64,000 nt of DNA from the NCBI GenBank assembly GCA_036746695.1, contig DAIODP010000001.1, positions 248,001 to 312,000 of the forward strand. Direction: 5' to 3'. The notes under the pieces are model-generated. The model was not told the origin of the DNA and ran no database searches. It saw only the letters and a program-made list of their open reading frames with translations. This DNA comes from UBA3006 sp036746695. Lineage in GTDB: Bacteria > Actinomycetota > Acidimicrobiia > Acidimicrobiales > Ilumatobacteraceae. The position numbers and the translations under genes are program-made. Below, piece by piece: positions 49,620 through 59,168 of the stretch (positions are counted from its first letter, which is position 1; each line of letters starts with the position of its first letter).

Positions 49620-52163
49620 GTGAGTGAATTTCCAAGTCGCGCAAAATGTGTCGTCATCGGCGCAGGCATCGTCGGCAACTGTCTCGTTGGACACCTCTCC
49701 AAGCTTGGTTGGACCGACATGGTACTCATCGACAAGGGACCACTCCCCAACCCAGGTGGATCTACCGGTCACGCATCCAACTTCATTTTTCCGACCGACC
49801 ACAACAAGGAAATGGCGCTACTTACTCTTGCTTCACAGAAGCAGTACATCGACATGGGTATGAACGGAACATGCGGTGGCATCGAAGTAGCACGCACGCC
49901 AGAACGCATGGAAGAGTTCAACCGCCGTATGACCTCGGCAAAGGCGTGGGGAATCGATTCGAAATTGCTCACCCCAGCAGAAATCAAGGAACTTGTTCCA
50001 TTTGTTAACGAAAAAATTCTTCTTGGCGGCTTCTATACCCCAAGCGTCTCCGTCGTCGACTCGCTGCAAACAGGAACCCTGATGCGCGAGAGCGCAGTCA
50101 AGGCCGGTCACGCCAAAGTATTTGCCAACACAGAAGTACTCGACCTTGAAGTAATGAATGGCACGATTAAAGCCGTAGTCACCAACAAAGGGCGCATCGA
50201 AGCCGATTACGTAGTTATTGCTTGCGGCGTGTGGAGCCCACGCATTGCAGAGATGGCCGGCGCCAATATCCCACTGACGCCAGCAGTGCACCAGATGGCC
50301 GACGTCGGCCCGATCGACGTGCTGCAAAAGACCAACGCCGAAGTTGCCTTCCCCATTATTCGCGACATGGACACCTTTTGCTACGAGCGCCAATCAACAG
50401 GATCAATGGAAGTCGGTTCATATGCCCACCGCGCAATCTTCATGCACCCAGACGACATTCCGTCGAACGAAGCATCGGCACTTTCGCCAACCGAGTTGCC
50501 GCTTACACAAGACGACTTCGATCCGCAGATGGAACAGGCAATCGAACTGATGGAAATGCTCGGCGATGCCGAAATCAAATACGCCATCAACGGATTGCTC
50601 TCACTTACCCCGGACGCGATGCCCGTGCTTGGTGAAACCGTCGAGGTTCGCAACTTGTGGTCTGCTGCTGCAGTCTGGATCAAGGAAGGCCCCGGTATCG
50701 CGCAATTGGTTGCCGAATGGATGACTTACGGCTACCCACACCTGTGCGACCCACACTCGTCTGATATCAGCCGCTTTTACCCGCACGAGAAAACCGAACA
50801 CCACATTTACGCCCGTTGCGACGAGCACTTCAACAAGACTTACGGCATCGTGCACCCTCGCGAGCAGTGGGGAACACAACGAGACATGCGCCGAAGCCCT
50901 TTCTACCCTCGCGAAGAAGCAGCCGGCGCAACATTCTTTGATGCGCGTGGCTGGGAACGACCACAGTGGTTCGCGTCTAACGCCAAGCTTGTTGACAAGT
51001 TCAAAGACCAGTGCGAACCGCGCGAGAGCGAATGGGATGGCCGCTGGTGGTCGCCAATCACTAACGCAGAGCACTTGCAAATGCGCGAGTCGGTTGGAAT
51101 GGTGGATCTTACCGCGTTCAACGAATTCGATTTCACAGGCCCTGGCGTTGTTCCGTTTCTGCAGTACATGTGTGTGAACAACGTTGACGTACCTGTTGGT
51201 CGTTCGGTTTACACCCCACTGCTCACACAAGGTGGCGGCTTCCGCGGAGACCTCACCATCATGCGCTTGGGCACCGAGCATTTCCGTGTGATCACCGGCG
51301 CATTTGATGGTGGACGCGATAAGTACTGGTTCACCAAGTACATGCCGCAAGATGGCTCTGTGGTGTTCACCGACATGTCGAGTGCGCTCTGCACTATCGG
51401 CGTATGGGGACCAAACGCAGAAAAGACAATGGCCAAAGCAACACAGAACATCAACGCTGAAGGAAAGCTTGTTCCGTTCGATGTTTCGCAGGCCAACTTC
51501 CCTTACGGATCGGTACGAGATGTACTCATCGATGGCGTACCAGCGACCATGTTCCGCATTTCATATGTCGGAGAAAATGGTTGGGAGGTCTACACCAAGA
51601 TGGAGCATGGTCTTCGCATGTGGGATTCCATTGCAAAAGCCGGCGAAGAGTTCGGAATCATTCCAGTTGGAATGGGCGTCTATGCAGTGACTGGTCGCAT
51701 TGAAAAGGGTTACCGCTTGATGGGAGCAGAACTAGAAAGCGAATACAACCCAGTCGAGGCCGGACTCAACCGCGCCAAGGTGAAGTCGGCCGACTTCATT
51801 GGCAAAGCCGAATACTTGAAGGCTCGGGACGAAAAACCAGCAGCCATCATGTGCACGCTCGAAATCCTCGACCACACCAGCAAAGCAGGCATCAAGCGTT
51901 ACCCAACCGGAGGCAACGAACCAATTCTCACCAAGAATGGCGAGCGCATCGTAGATAGCAAGGGTCGTGTTTCGCGAGTAACAACCGCAGGTGCAGCACC
52001 TTCGTTAGGCAAGTATCTCCTTCTTGCCTACCTCACGCCAGAGCATGCCGTTGAAGGCAACGAACTGCGCGTGATGTACATGAACGAGTTGTTCCCCGTG
52101 CGAGTTGCGCGAGTAGGCAGCCAGCCGCTGTTCGACCCAACCGACTCGCGGATGAAGAGCTAG
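49620..52163 (+). CDS. Dimethylglycine/sarcosine dehydrogenase-like protein (DAO + GcvT)
   Basis: 847 residues from a GTG preceded by CGGGGG. N-terminal FAD oxidoreductase domain ('CVVIGAGIVGNCLVGHLSKLGW', residues 10-31), a flavin-attachment-like His51 in 'GSTGHASN' (most relatives have GSTWHAAG), and C-terminal GcvT-like folate-binding domains from about residue 425. Such enzymes oxidatively demethylate dimethylglycine or sarcosine and hand the C1 unit to THF as methylene-THF, with electrons to ETF. The ETF genes follow 14 bases downstream, strongly supporting this. The changed Trp to Gly beside the flavin His may mean altered flavin linkage or substrate. Confidence 0.88.
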   Translation: MSEFPSRAKCVVIGAGIVGNCLVGHLSKLGWTDMVLIDKGPLPNPGGSTGHASNFIFPTDHNKEMALLTLASQKQYIDMGMNGTCGGIEVARTPERMEEFNRRMTSAKAWGIDSKLLTPAEIKELVPFVNEKILLGGFYTPSVSVVDSLQTGTLMRESAVKAGHAKVFANTEVLDLEVMNGTIKAVVTNKGRIEADYVVIACGVWSPRIAEMAGANIPLTPAVHQMADVGPIDVLQKTNAEVAFPIIRDMDTFCYERQSTGSMEVGSYAHRAIFMHPDDIPSNEASALSPTELPLTQDDFDPQMEQAIELMEMLGDAEIKYAINGLLSLTPDAMPVLGETVEVRNLWSAAAVWIKEGPGIAQLVAEWMTYGYPHLCDPHSSDISRFYPHEKTEHHIYARCDEHFNKTYGIVHPREQWGTQRDMRRSPFYPREEAAGATFFDARGWERPQWFASNAKLVDKFKDQCEPRESEWDGRWWSPITNAEHLQMRESVGMVDLTAFNEFDFTGPGVVPFLQYMCVNNVDVPVGRSVYTPLLTQGGGFRGDLTIMRLGTEHFRVITGAFDGGRDKYWFTKYMPQDGSVVFTDMSSALCTIGVWGPNAEKTMAKATQNINAEGKLVPFDVSQANFPYGSVRDVLIDGVPATMFRISYVGENGWEVYTKMEHGLRMWDSIAKAGEEFGIIPVGMGVYAVTGRIEKGYRLMGAELESEYNPVEAGLNRAKVKSADFIGKAEYLKARDEKPAAIMCTLEILDHTSKAGIKRYPTGGNEPILTKNGERIVDSKGRVSRVTTAGAAPSLGKYLLLAYLTPEHAVEGNELRVMYMNELFPVRVARVGSQPLFDPTDSRMKS

Positions 52164-52177
52164 TCGATAATTCGATC

Positions 52178-52945
52178 ATGAAGATTCTTGTTTGCGTCAA
52201 GCGAGTACCTGCACCGGGTGCACGCATCAACATCACCGACGATGGTCAGCAAGTTGACACTGCGTTTCTTGGCTTCACCGTGAGCCCTCACGAGGAGTGT
52301 GCTGTTGAAGCAGCCGTGCAACTTGTTGAACAACATGGTGGCGAAGTCACCGTGCTCACGCTTGGGCCAGCCGAAGCAGAGGAGCAACTTCGCACAGCAG
52401 TGAGCGTGGGCGCAGCGAAGGCTGTGCTCGTGCCGATAGACGGTCAAGATTGGGACCCGCAACGCACAGCAAGCGCCATCGCGTCGGTTGTCAACGAACT
52501 TGAAAGCACAAACGGTGCATTCGATTTGATTTTGTTCGGAAACGAATCTGCCGACTCGTGCGGTTACCAAGTTGGTGTGCGCGCCGCCCTGAAGCTTGCA
52601 CGTCCGATGGTCAACGGAGCAAAGGGAATCGAGATTGACGGCACATCTGCAAAGATTCGCCGCGAGAGCGACGCCGGCCAGGACATTTACGTTCTGCCCA
52701 TGCCTGCAGCAGTTGGTGTTAAAGAAGGCATCAACTTGCCCCGCTACCCCACGATGAAAGGTCGCTTGGCTTCAAAGAAAGTTGACGTCTCGCGCACAGA
52801 AGCAACGGCATCCGTTGGTGGCCTCAAAATGATCCAATTGCAGCGCCCGCCAGAACGAGCCAGCAACACACAGATCCTTGGCACCGGCCCCGAAGCAGCA
52901 TCTGCAATTGTCGACTTGTTAGAAGAGTTGGGAGTCTTCAAATGA
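52178..52945 (+). CDS. etfB: Electron transfer flavoprotein beta subunit
   Basis: 255 residues with the EtfB opening 'MKILVCVKRVPAPG', 'EECAVEAAVQLVEQHGGEVTVL' and 'LILFGNESADSCGYQVG'. It forms the ETF heterodimer with the alpha subunit whose start overlaps its stop (ATGA). It accepts electrons from flavin dehydrogenases, here most likely the dimethylglycine-dehydrogenase-like proteins on both sides and the acyl-CoA dehydrogenase of the carnitine module, and passes them to ETF:quinone oxidoreductase (not in window). Confidence 0.95.
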   Translation: MKILVCVKRVPAPGARINITDDGQQVDTAFLGFTVSPHEECAVEAAVQLVEQHGGEVTVLTLGPAEAEEQLRTAVSVGAAKAVLVPIDGQDWDPQRTASAIASVVNELESTNGAFDLILFGNESADSCGYQVGVRAALKLARPMVNGAKGIEIDGTSAKIRRESDAGQDIYVLPMPAAVGVKEGINLPRYPTMKGRLASKKVDVSRTEATASVGGLKMIQLQRPPERASNTQILGTGPEAASAIVDLLEELGVFK

Positions 52946-53922
52946 GCGTCCTCGCCATTATCGAACACGACCGCGGAACACTCAATTCGGCATCGCTCGG
53001 CGTGCTCACTGCCGCGCGTAACCTCGCGCAACAAATGAATACGACGATGGAAGCATTGACCATCGGAGCCAACGCCGATGCACTCAACTCCGTCGCTGCT
53101 CAGCACGGCGCAACGGTTGTTCACCAAGCGCATCACGAGGCGTTAACCGACTTTGGCCCAGAGGCATGGGGCGAAGCTGCGACCCAGGTCATCAGTTCGC
53201 TATCGCCTCAAGTGGTGATGGGAAGCGGAACCGAGCGTGGACATGAAATAGTTGCGCAGATTGCAGCCCGCCTCGATCTGCCCGCATCCATGAACTGCAC
53301 CGAGTTTGATTCGTCGTTCGATGGAACCCAACCGCTGAAAGTTGTGCGCGCCCGCTGGGGCGGTTCTTTGCTTGAGCAGGCAGAAGTCGATGCACCGATC
53401 AAGTTGGTTACCTTGGCAAACCACACTGTTGAGCCCACCGAAGCACCAACAACATCAACCACAAACGTTGTTGATGTGCAACTTGACGCATCAGTGCTGC
53501 ACTCCATCGTTCGCGACCGCGTCGAGCGTGTTGCCGGAGTAACGCTTGCAACCGCCTCTGTCGTCGTAAGTGGTGGTCGTGGCGTTGGATCGGCCGAGGC
53601 GTTTGCACCGCTCGAAGAGTTGGCGGCGTTACTTGGCGGGGTTGTCGGCTGCTCGCGAGCAGTTACCAATAACGGCTGGCGCAACCACACCGATCAGGTC
53701 GGGCAAACGGGCACACGCATTGCACCCGACATCTATATTGCCTGTGGCATTTCGGGAGCAATCCAACACTGGGTCGGTGCCATGGCCTCCAAAAACATCT
53801 TGGCGATCAATCTCGACCAAGAAGCGAACATCGTGACCAAGTCTGGATACGCCGTAATTGGAGACCTGCACAAAGTAGTGCCTGCTGTCTCAGCAGAAAT
53901 TCGGCGTCGGCGCGGGCTTTAG
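52942..53922 (+). CDS. etfA: Electron transfer flavoprotein alpha subunit
   Basis: 326 residues. The C-terminal FAD domain shows 'VVSGGRGVGSAEAFAPLEELA', 'YIACGISGAIQHWVGAMASKNILAINLD' and 'YAVIGDLHKVVPA', the standard EtfA pattern. Translated by overlap with etfB. The second dehydrogenase gene and the second MttB homologue follow on the same strand, so this ETF pair serves the betaine-derived amine oxidation set. Confidence 0.95.
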   Translation: MSVLAIIEHDRGTLNSASLGVLTAARNLAQQMNTTMEALTIGANADALNSVAAQHGATVVHQAHHEALTDFGPEAWGEAATQVISSLSPQVVMGSGTERGHEIVAQIAARLDLPASMNCTEFDSSFDGTQPLKVVRARWGGSLLEQAEVDAPIKLVTLANHTVEPTEAPTTSTTNVVDVQLDASVLHSIVRDRVERVAGVTLATASVVVSGGRGVGSAEAFAPLEELAALLGGVVGCSRAVTNNGWRNHTDQVGQTGTRIAPDIYIACGISGAIQHWVGAMASKNILAINLDQEANIVTKSGYAVIGDLHKVVPAVSAEIRRRRGL

Positions 53923-54021
53923 CCCTAGCCGATATGACCCGCTGGCGTTAGCCGCTGTAGCATTTCTGCCTTGCGCCCCGAAGTTGCGGGGTGCTGACAA
54001 CAGCAGCATCAAGGGGTATTT
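53923..54021 (+). promoter_or_regulatory. Spacer between etfA and the second mttB homologue, with a hairpin
   Basis: A 99-base gap holding an 8-bp stem with one G-T pair (53973-53980 with 53987-53994, 6-base loop) and no T-run after it. It may attenuate or separate transcripts, or mark a new promoter for the second MttB homologue. A TATTT precedes the GTG start, with ribosome site AAGGGG. Confidence 0.4.
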
Positions 54022-55572
54022 GTGACCGAAATTGAAACAGGTGGTCCGCGTCGCCGCGGGCGTGAACGCCAAGCAGCAGGCCCGCGCTCACGCTTGCCAG
54101 AGCAGAAACCATTTCGCCAGCCACAGATGCAATACGCCCCCACCAAAGTGGTGAGCGATGACCAACTAGAGGCCATCCACACTGCGTCGCTGCGAATTCT
54201 GAGTGATTACGGAATTGACTTCCTGCTGCCAGAAGCCCGCGATCTGTTGGCAAAGAATGGCGCGAAGGTCACGGACAATCGCGTTCGATTCGACCCCGAG
54301 ATGGTGATGGAAACCATCAAGACTTGCCCTTCGGAATTTAAGTTGCATGCGCGAAACCCCGCGCACACCCTGAACATCGGTGGCAATTGGATGGCATTCG
54401 GTTCGGTGGCTAGCCCACCCAACTTCATGGAGCTTGATGGCACTCGCCACGCAGGCAACCGACAGAACTTCCAGGACCTGTTGAAGCTGTCGCAGATCTT
54501 TAACATCATCCACTTCGTTGCTGGCTACCCCGTCGAGCCCGTCGACTTGCATGCTTCCATTCGCCACATCGAGTGCGCATTCGACACGCTGACCATGACC
54601 GACAAGGCACTGCATTGCTACAGCCTCGGTCGTCAACGCAACCAAGACGTGCTTGAGATGACGCGCATTGCCCGCCAAGTGTCGCAGGAACAACTTGATG
54701 AAGAACCTTCGGTGTTCACGATCATCAACTCGTCTTCGCCACTACGACTGGACACACCAATGCTTCAGGGCATCATGGAGTTTTCTGCTCGCAATCAGAT
54801 CGTCATCCTGACGCCGTTCACACTTGCTGGCGCAATGGCCCCCATCACACTTGCTGGCGCGCTCTCGCAACAGAATGCTGAGGCATTGGCCGGAATGGTG
54901 TTCACTCAGCTCGTTCGCCCTGGCTCGCCTGTTGCTTACGGTGGCTTCACCTCCAACGTGGACATGCAGTCTGGTGCACCAGCATTTGGAACCCCCGAGT
55001 ACATGCGCACAGCAATGGCCGGTGGTCAACTTGCCCGCAGGTACAACGTTCCCTACCGTTCAAGCAACGTGTGTGCAGCGAATGCTCTGGATGCGCAAGC
55101 AGCATATGAAAGCGTGTTCTCGCTGTGGGGCGCTATTCAGGGAGGCGTCAACGTATTGATGCACGGCGCGGGCTGGATGGAGGGCGGGCTTCATGCATCG
55201 CTCGAAAAATTTGTGCTTGATGCCGACTTACTGGCAATGGTCGCTGCATATCTCGAGCCAATCGTTGTCGATGAAGCAACGCTTGCACACGACGCAATCG
55301 GAGAGGTGGGCCCAGCCGGTCACTTCTTCGGTGTTCAACACACCCAAGACCGTTTCCGTGACGCGTTCTATAAGCCGCTCATTTCCGATTGGCGTAATTA
55401 CGAATCATGGGAAGAGGCCGGAAAGCCAACTGCCGATCAAAAGGCAAAAGAGTTGGCACAAATCTTCCTCGAGGAGTACCAGCGCCCCGAAATGGACGCC
55501 GCAACTTATGAAGAACTTGATGCATTCCGCAAACGACGCGTTGCCGAAGGCGGCGTGGCAACAGACTTTTAA
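54022..55572 (+). CDS. Second MttB family methyltransferase homologue (non-pyrrolysine)
   Basis: 516 residues from a GTG start. It shares the first homologue's hallmarks, 'TPFTLAGAMAP', 'FTQLVRPGSPVAYGG', 'GAPAFGTPE', 'DAQAAYES', 'HGAGWMEGGL' and 'EKFVLDAD', but is clearly a diverged paralogue. No internal stop, so no pyrrolysine. The N-terminal 40 residues are Arg/Gly/Pro-rich ('TGGPRRRGRERQAAGPRSR'). It probably demethylates a different quaternary amine from the first one, feeding the same corrinoid protein, since no second corrinoid gene is nearby. Confidence 0.88.
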   Translation: MTEIETGGPRRRGRERQAAGPRSRLPEQKPFRQPQMQYAPTKVVSDDQLEAIHTASLRILSDYGIDFLLPEARDLLAKNGAKVTDNRVRFDPEMVMETIKTCPSEFKLHARNPAHTLNIGGNWMAFGSVASPPNFMELDGTRHAGNRQNFQDLLKLSQIFNIIHFVAGYPVEPVDLHASIRHIECAFDTLTMTDKALHCYSLGRQRNQDVLEMTRIARQVSQEQLDEEPSVFTIINSSSPLRLDTPMLQGIMEFSARNQIVILTPFTLAGAMAPITLAGALSQQNAEALAGMVFTQLVRPGSPVAYGGFTSNVDMQSGAPAFGTPEYMRTAMAGGQLARRYNVPYRSSNVCAANALDAQAAYESVFSLWGAIQGGVNVLMHGAGWMEGGLHASLEKFVLDADLLAMVAAYLEPIVVDEATLAHDAIGEVGPAGHFFGVQHTQDRFRDAFYKPLISDWRNYESWEEAGKPTADQKAKELAQIFLEEYQRPEMDAATYEELDAFRKRRVAEGGVATDF

Positions 55573-55596
55573 CTAATAGAGAAGGAAATTGAACCT

Positions 55597-58038
55597 ATGA
55601 AATCTTCTGCACGCGTAGTAGTTATCGGTGGCGGCGTTGTAGGCGCATCCGTGTTGTATCACCTCACCAAGGCTGGCTGGACAGACGTCGTTCTTCTCGA
55701 GCGCAAGCAATTGACAGCTGGGTCCACCTGGCACGCTGCCGGCGGCATGCACACGCTCAATGGCGACCCAAACGTTGCCCGTTTACAGCAGTACACCGTC
55801 AATTTGTACAAGGAAATCGAGAAAGAGTCCGGTCAGAATTGCGGCATTCACTTGCCTGGCGGCTTGCAACTTGCCGATACACCAGAGCGTCTCGACTGGT
55901 TGAAGATGGCGCAAGCCCGCGGTCGTTACCTCGGCATGCACATGGAAATGTTGTCGATGAAGGAAGCGAAAGAACTCAACCCCCTGCTTGAAGAGAAGTA
56001 TTTCGTAGGTGCGCTGTACGACGAAGACGAAGGTTCGGTAGACCCATATGGTGTAACACACGCTTACGCAATTTGCGCTCGCAACCGCGGAGCCGAGGTG
56101 TACACCGAGACGTGGGTGACCGGCCTCAGCCAGCGTCTAGATGGAACATGGGACGTCATTACCGACAAAGACCACACCATCCACGCAGAACACGTAGTGA
56201 ACGCGGGTGGCTTGTGGGCGCGCGAAGTTGGCCGCATGTGCGGAATTGAGTTGCCAGTGTTGGCAATGGAACACCACTATCTGATGACCGAGCCAATGGA
56301 AGAAGTAATCGCATACAACAAAGAAACCGGTCGCGAACTTCCTCACATGATCGACTTTGCAGGAGAAATTTATGCCCGCCAAGAGGGACAGAGCATCCTG
56401 CTTGGAACCTACGAACAAAACAATCGCCCGTGGGCACCAAAAGAAACACCATGGGATTTCGTATTCCAGTTGTTGCCACACGATTTGGAGCGCATTGCTC
56501 CAGAGCTCGAGCGCGGCTTTGCACACTTCCCCGCTGTGGGACGTGCAGGAATTAAAAAGTTCGTCAACGGCCCATTCACATTCTCGCCAGACGGCAACCC
56601 GCTCGTGGGGCCAATCAAGGGCATGCGCGGCATGTGGTCGGCATGTGCAGTTATGGCCGGCTTGTCGCAAGGTGGAGGCGTTGGGCTTTCACTTGCCAAC
56701 TGGATGGTGCACGGCGATCCAGGCGCAGACATTTGGGGCATGGACGTTGCCCGCTACGGCGACTTCGCAACGCTGGAATACACCAACGCGAAGGTGCGCG
56801 AAAACTATTCGCGTCGATTCCGCATTACCTTCCCGAACGAAGAACTTGCAGCAGCACGACCACTGCACACCACACCTATCTACGACCGCCTGCTTTCGCA
56901 CAACGCTGTTATGGGCGCAGGTTTCGGCCTTGAGCACCCACTGTGGTTCCAGGACAAAGGCCTCGAACCAACAGAAGAGATCACGTTCTATCGCTCCAAT
57001 GCATTTAAGAACGTGGGCGAAGAATCACGCGCTGTACGTGAGCGTGTTGGCTTTTCCGAAGCATCCAACTTTGCCAAGTACAAAGTCAGTGGCGAAGGTT
57101 CGGCTGCATGGTTGCAGCACCTCTTCACCAACGCATTGCCAAAGATTGGCAGAACATCACTTACCGCAATGCTCAACCGAGAAGGAAAGATTGTTGGCGA
57201 GTTCTCTGTTTCACGAATTGGCGAGGAAGAGTTCTTCCTCTTCGGTTCGCAGGCCGCAGAAGTACACCACCCCCGTTGGTTCCTTGCGCACCTTCCCGAG
57301 AACAGCCAAATTCGCTTCGAGACACTTTCGCTCTCGATGGTTGGCCTCACCGTTGCCGGCCCGCGCTCGCGCGACGTATTGCAAAAATTGACCGACACAT
57401 CACTTGCCACCAAGGACTTCCCTTTCATGGCATTCCGTCGGGTCAACATCGGCAATGCGCCAGTGTGGCTATCGCGAATGACTTACACCGGTGACCTCGG
57501 TTACGAAATCTGGATTGCGCCCGAATACCAGCGCTACTTGTTCGACCTCATCTGGGAAGCCGGAAAAGAGTTCGACATGCGCTTGTTCGGTTTCCGCGCA
57601 CTCATCACCATGCGTCTAGAAAAGAACTTCGGCACTTGGTACCGCGAGTACCGCCCCATCTACACGCCGCTCGAGGCCGGCATGGATCGGGCAATGAAGC
57701 TCGACCACGACTTCATCGGACGTGCAGCGGTAGAAGCCGAAATGAAAACTGGCCCCGCCCGCAAGTTGGTGATGTTCAAAGTGGACGTCGACCCAACAAG
57801 GCCTGCAGACGTGATTGGTGATGAACCTGTCTTCCATGGTGGAAAAGTTGTTGGTTGGATCACCTCGGGTGGATACGCGCATTACTCCGGCGTTTCGCTT
57901 GCGCTTGGTTACATCCCGGCCGAACTTGCCACAGAGGACACCACTGGTTTCGAAATTGAAATCATTGGCAACATGCGCCCTGCCACTTTGCAACTCGAGC
58001 CTGTGCTCGACCCAAGTGGCTCACGCATGCGCGCCTAG
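55597..58038 (+). CDS. Dimethylglycine dehydrogenase-like protein (DAO + GcvT, covalent-FAD type)
   Basis: 813 residues with FAD motif 'RVVVIGGGVVGASVLYHLTKAGW' (residues 6-28) and the covalent flavin His46 in 'AGSTWHAAGG', as in mammalian DMGDH and sarcosine dehydrogenase. The C-terminal half (from about 430) is GcvT-like and would bind THF ('GDLGYEIWIAPEYQ', 'ALITMRLEKNFG'). It oxidises dimethylglycine, sarcosine or another N-methyl amino acid, with methylene-THF as product. It follows the second MttB homologue by 24 bases, so the two may act in succession: demethylation of a betaine, then oxidation of the resulting tertiary amine. Confidence 0.9.
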   Translation: MKSSARVVVIGGGVVGASVLYHLTKAGWTDVVLLERKQLTAGSTWHAAGGMHTLNGDPNVARLQQYTVNLYKEIEKESGQNCGIHLPGGLQLADTPERLDWLKMAQARGRYLGMHMEMLSMKEAKELNPLLEEKYFVGALYDEDEGSVDPYGVTHAYAICARNRGAEVYTETWVTGLSQRLDGTWDVITDKDHTIHAEHVVNAGGLWAREVGRMCGIELPVLAMEHHYLMTEPMEEVIAYNKETGRELPHMIDFAGEIYARQEGQSILLGTYEQNNRPWAPKETPWDFVFQLLPHDLERIAPELERGFAHFPAVGRAGIKKFVNGPFTFSPDGNPLVGPIKGMRGMWSACAVMAGLSQGGGVGLSLANWMVHGDPGADIWGMDVARYGDFATLEYTNAKVRENYSRRFRITFPNEELAAARPLHTTPIYDRLLSHNAVMGAGFGLEHPLWFQDKGLEPTEEITFYRSNAFKNVGEESRAVRERVGFSEASNFAKYKVSGEGSAAWLQHLFTNALPKIGRTSLTAMLNREGKIVGEFSVSRIGEEEFFLFGSQAAEVHHPRWFLAHLPENSQIRFETLSLSMVGLTVAGPRSRDVLQKLTDTSLATKDFPFMAFRRVNIGNAPVWLSRMTYTGDLGYEIWIAPEYQRYLFDLIWEAGKEFDMRLFGFRALITMRLEKNFGTWYREYRPIYTPLEAGMDRAMKLDHDFIGRAAVEAEMKTGPARKLVMFKVDVDPTRPADVIGDEPVFHGGKVVGWITSGGYAHYSGVSLALGYIPAELATEDTTGFEIEIIGNMRPATLQLEPVLDPSGSRMRA

Positions 58039-58040
58039 CC

Positions 58041-59168
58041 ATGGCAACAATCACTCGAATCGAGATCACGCACCATCAGCTGCCCCTCGACCCGCCGTTT
58101 CCGGCGTCGTGGGATACCCGCCCACGCACGCAGTTCCCTGCAACGATCGTGCGAGTGTTTGATGATCAGGGTCGCTGCGGTGTGGGCTCTGGCGATTCGA
58201 TGTACGGCTTTTCCGACTACGAACGGTATTTCATCGGCCAAGACCCGCTGGATGTCGATCGCCACGCCGCGGTGCTCTCCAATATCGAGTTTCACGCGGG
58301 CAGGCAGTGGCCTCTCGACTTGGCCCTATGGGATCTCAAGGGAAAGATTCAGGGCGAGCCCGTTTGGAAAATGCTCGGAGGTTTCGATAACAAGATCCGC
58401 GCCTACGCATCTTCTGGCGTTCACCGCAGCATCACCGACATGGTGGAGGTAGCCAAGCGCGCACGAAGCCTTGGGTTTCCCGCACTTAAGGTGCGCTTCG
58501 GTCGCCCAAAGTTGGACGACGACTTGGCGGTAGTGAAAGCAATCAGAAGCGAACTGGGCTCGAGCCTCGAGTTGATGGTGGACTGCAACCAAGGCTGGAG
58601 AATGCCGTGGGACACCGCAACGCCTTGGAACGTCAACCACGCCACATCAGTGGCAAACGTGCTGGAAGAGCATGGCGTGTACTGGATGGAAGAGCCGCTT
58701 CACCGTGGCGACTACACGGGCATGGCCGAACTTCGCAAGCGCGTCGGCATCCGCATTGCGGGTGGCGAACTGACGCGTGAGCCGTACGAGTTTCGCGAGC
58801 TACTCGAGCGCGGGTGCTTCGATGTCTTTCAGCCAGATGCAGTGTGCACACAGGGCATAACCGGCCTTGCCAAACTTGCATTCGACGTGCAAAAGGCCGG
58901 CAAGATCTTCACTCCACACACATGGGGCAACGGCATCGGCGTTATGGCCAACCTGCACCTCACTGCAGGAACTGTTGGCGCACCCTTCATCGAGTTTCCA
59001 TTCGACCCACCAGAGTGGTCGACCACTCGGCGCGACTACATCCTCACCGAGACGATTGAAGCAGATGGCGACGGATGGATTCATCTTTCGGACGAACCGG
59101 GCCTTGGCATCACTTTGAACGAAGACGTGCTGAAACAAACAGCGAGCAAACAGGCAACGTTTAGTTAG
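58041..59168 (+). CDS. Enolase-superfamily enzyme of the mandelate racemase subgroup
   Basis: 375 residues with the catalytic layout Lys150-x-Arg152 ('ALKVRFG'), metal ligands Asp181 ('MVDCNQG'), Glu217 ('WMEEP') and Glu243 ('AGGELT'), and a His293 ('TPHTWGNGIG') paired with Asp266. This is the D-H dyad of mandelate racemase-like dehydratases or racemases rather than the Lys-Lys type of proline betaine epimerases. It starts 2 bases after the dehydrogenase stop and is thus in the same operon. The substrate is unknown; a hydroxylated or chiral betaine/amino acid derivative is suggested by context only. Confidence 0.83.
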   Translation: MATITRIEITHHQLPLDPPFPASWDTRPRTQFPATIVRVFDDQGRCGVGSGDSMYGFSDYERYFIGQDPLDVDRHAAVLSNIEFHAGRQWPLDLALWDLKGKIQGEPVWKMLGGFDNKIRAYASSGVHRSITDMVEVAKRARSLGFPALKVRFGRPKLDDDLAVVKAIRSELGSSLELMVDCNQGWRMPWDTATPWNVNHATSVANVLEEHGVYWMEEPLHRGDYTGMAELRKRVGIRIAGGELTREPYEFRELLERGCFDVFQPDAVCTQGITGLAKLAFDVQKAGKIFTPHTWGNGIGVMANLHLTAGTVGAPFIEFPFDPPEWSTTRRDYILTETIEADGDGWIHLSDEPGLGITLNEDVLKQTASKQATFS

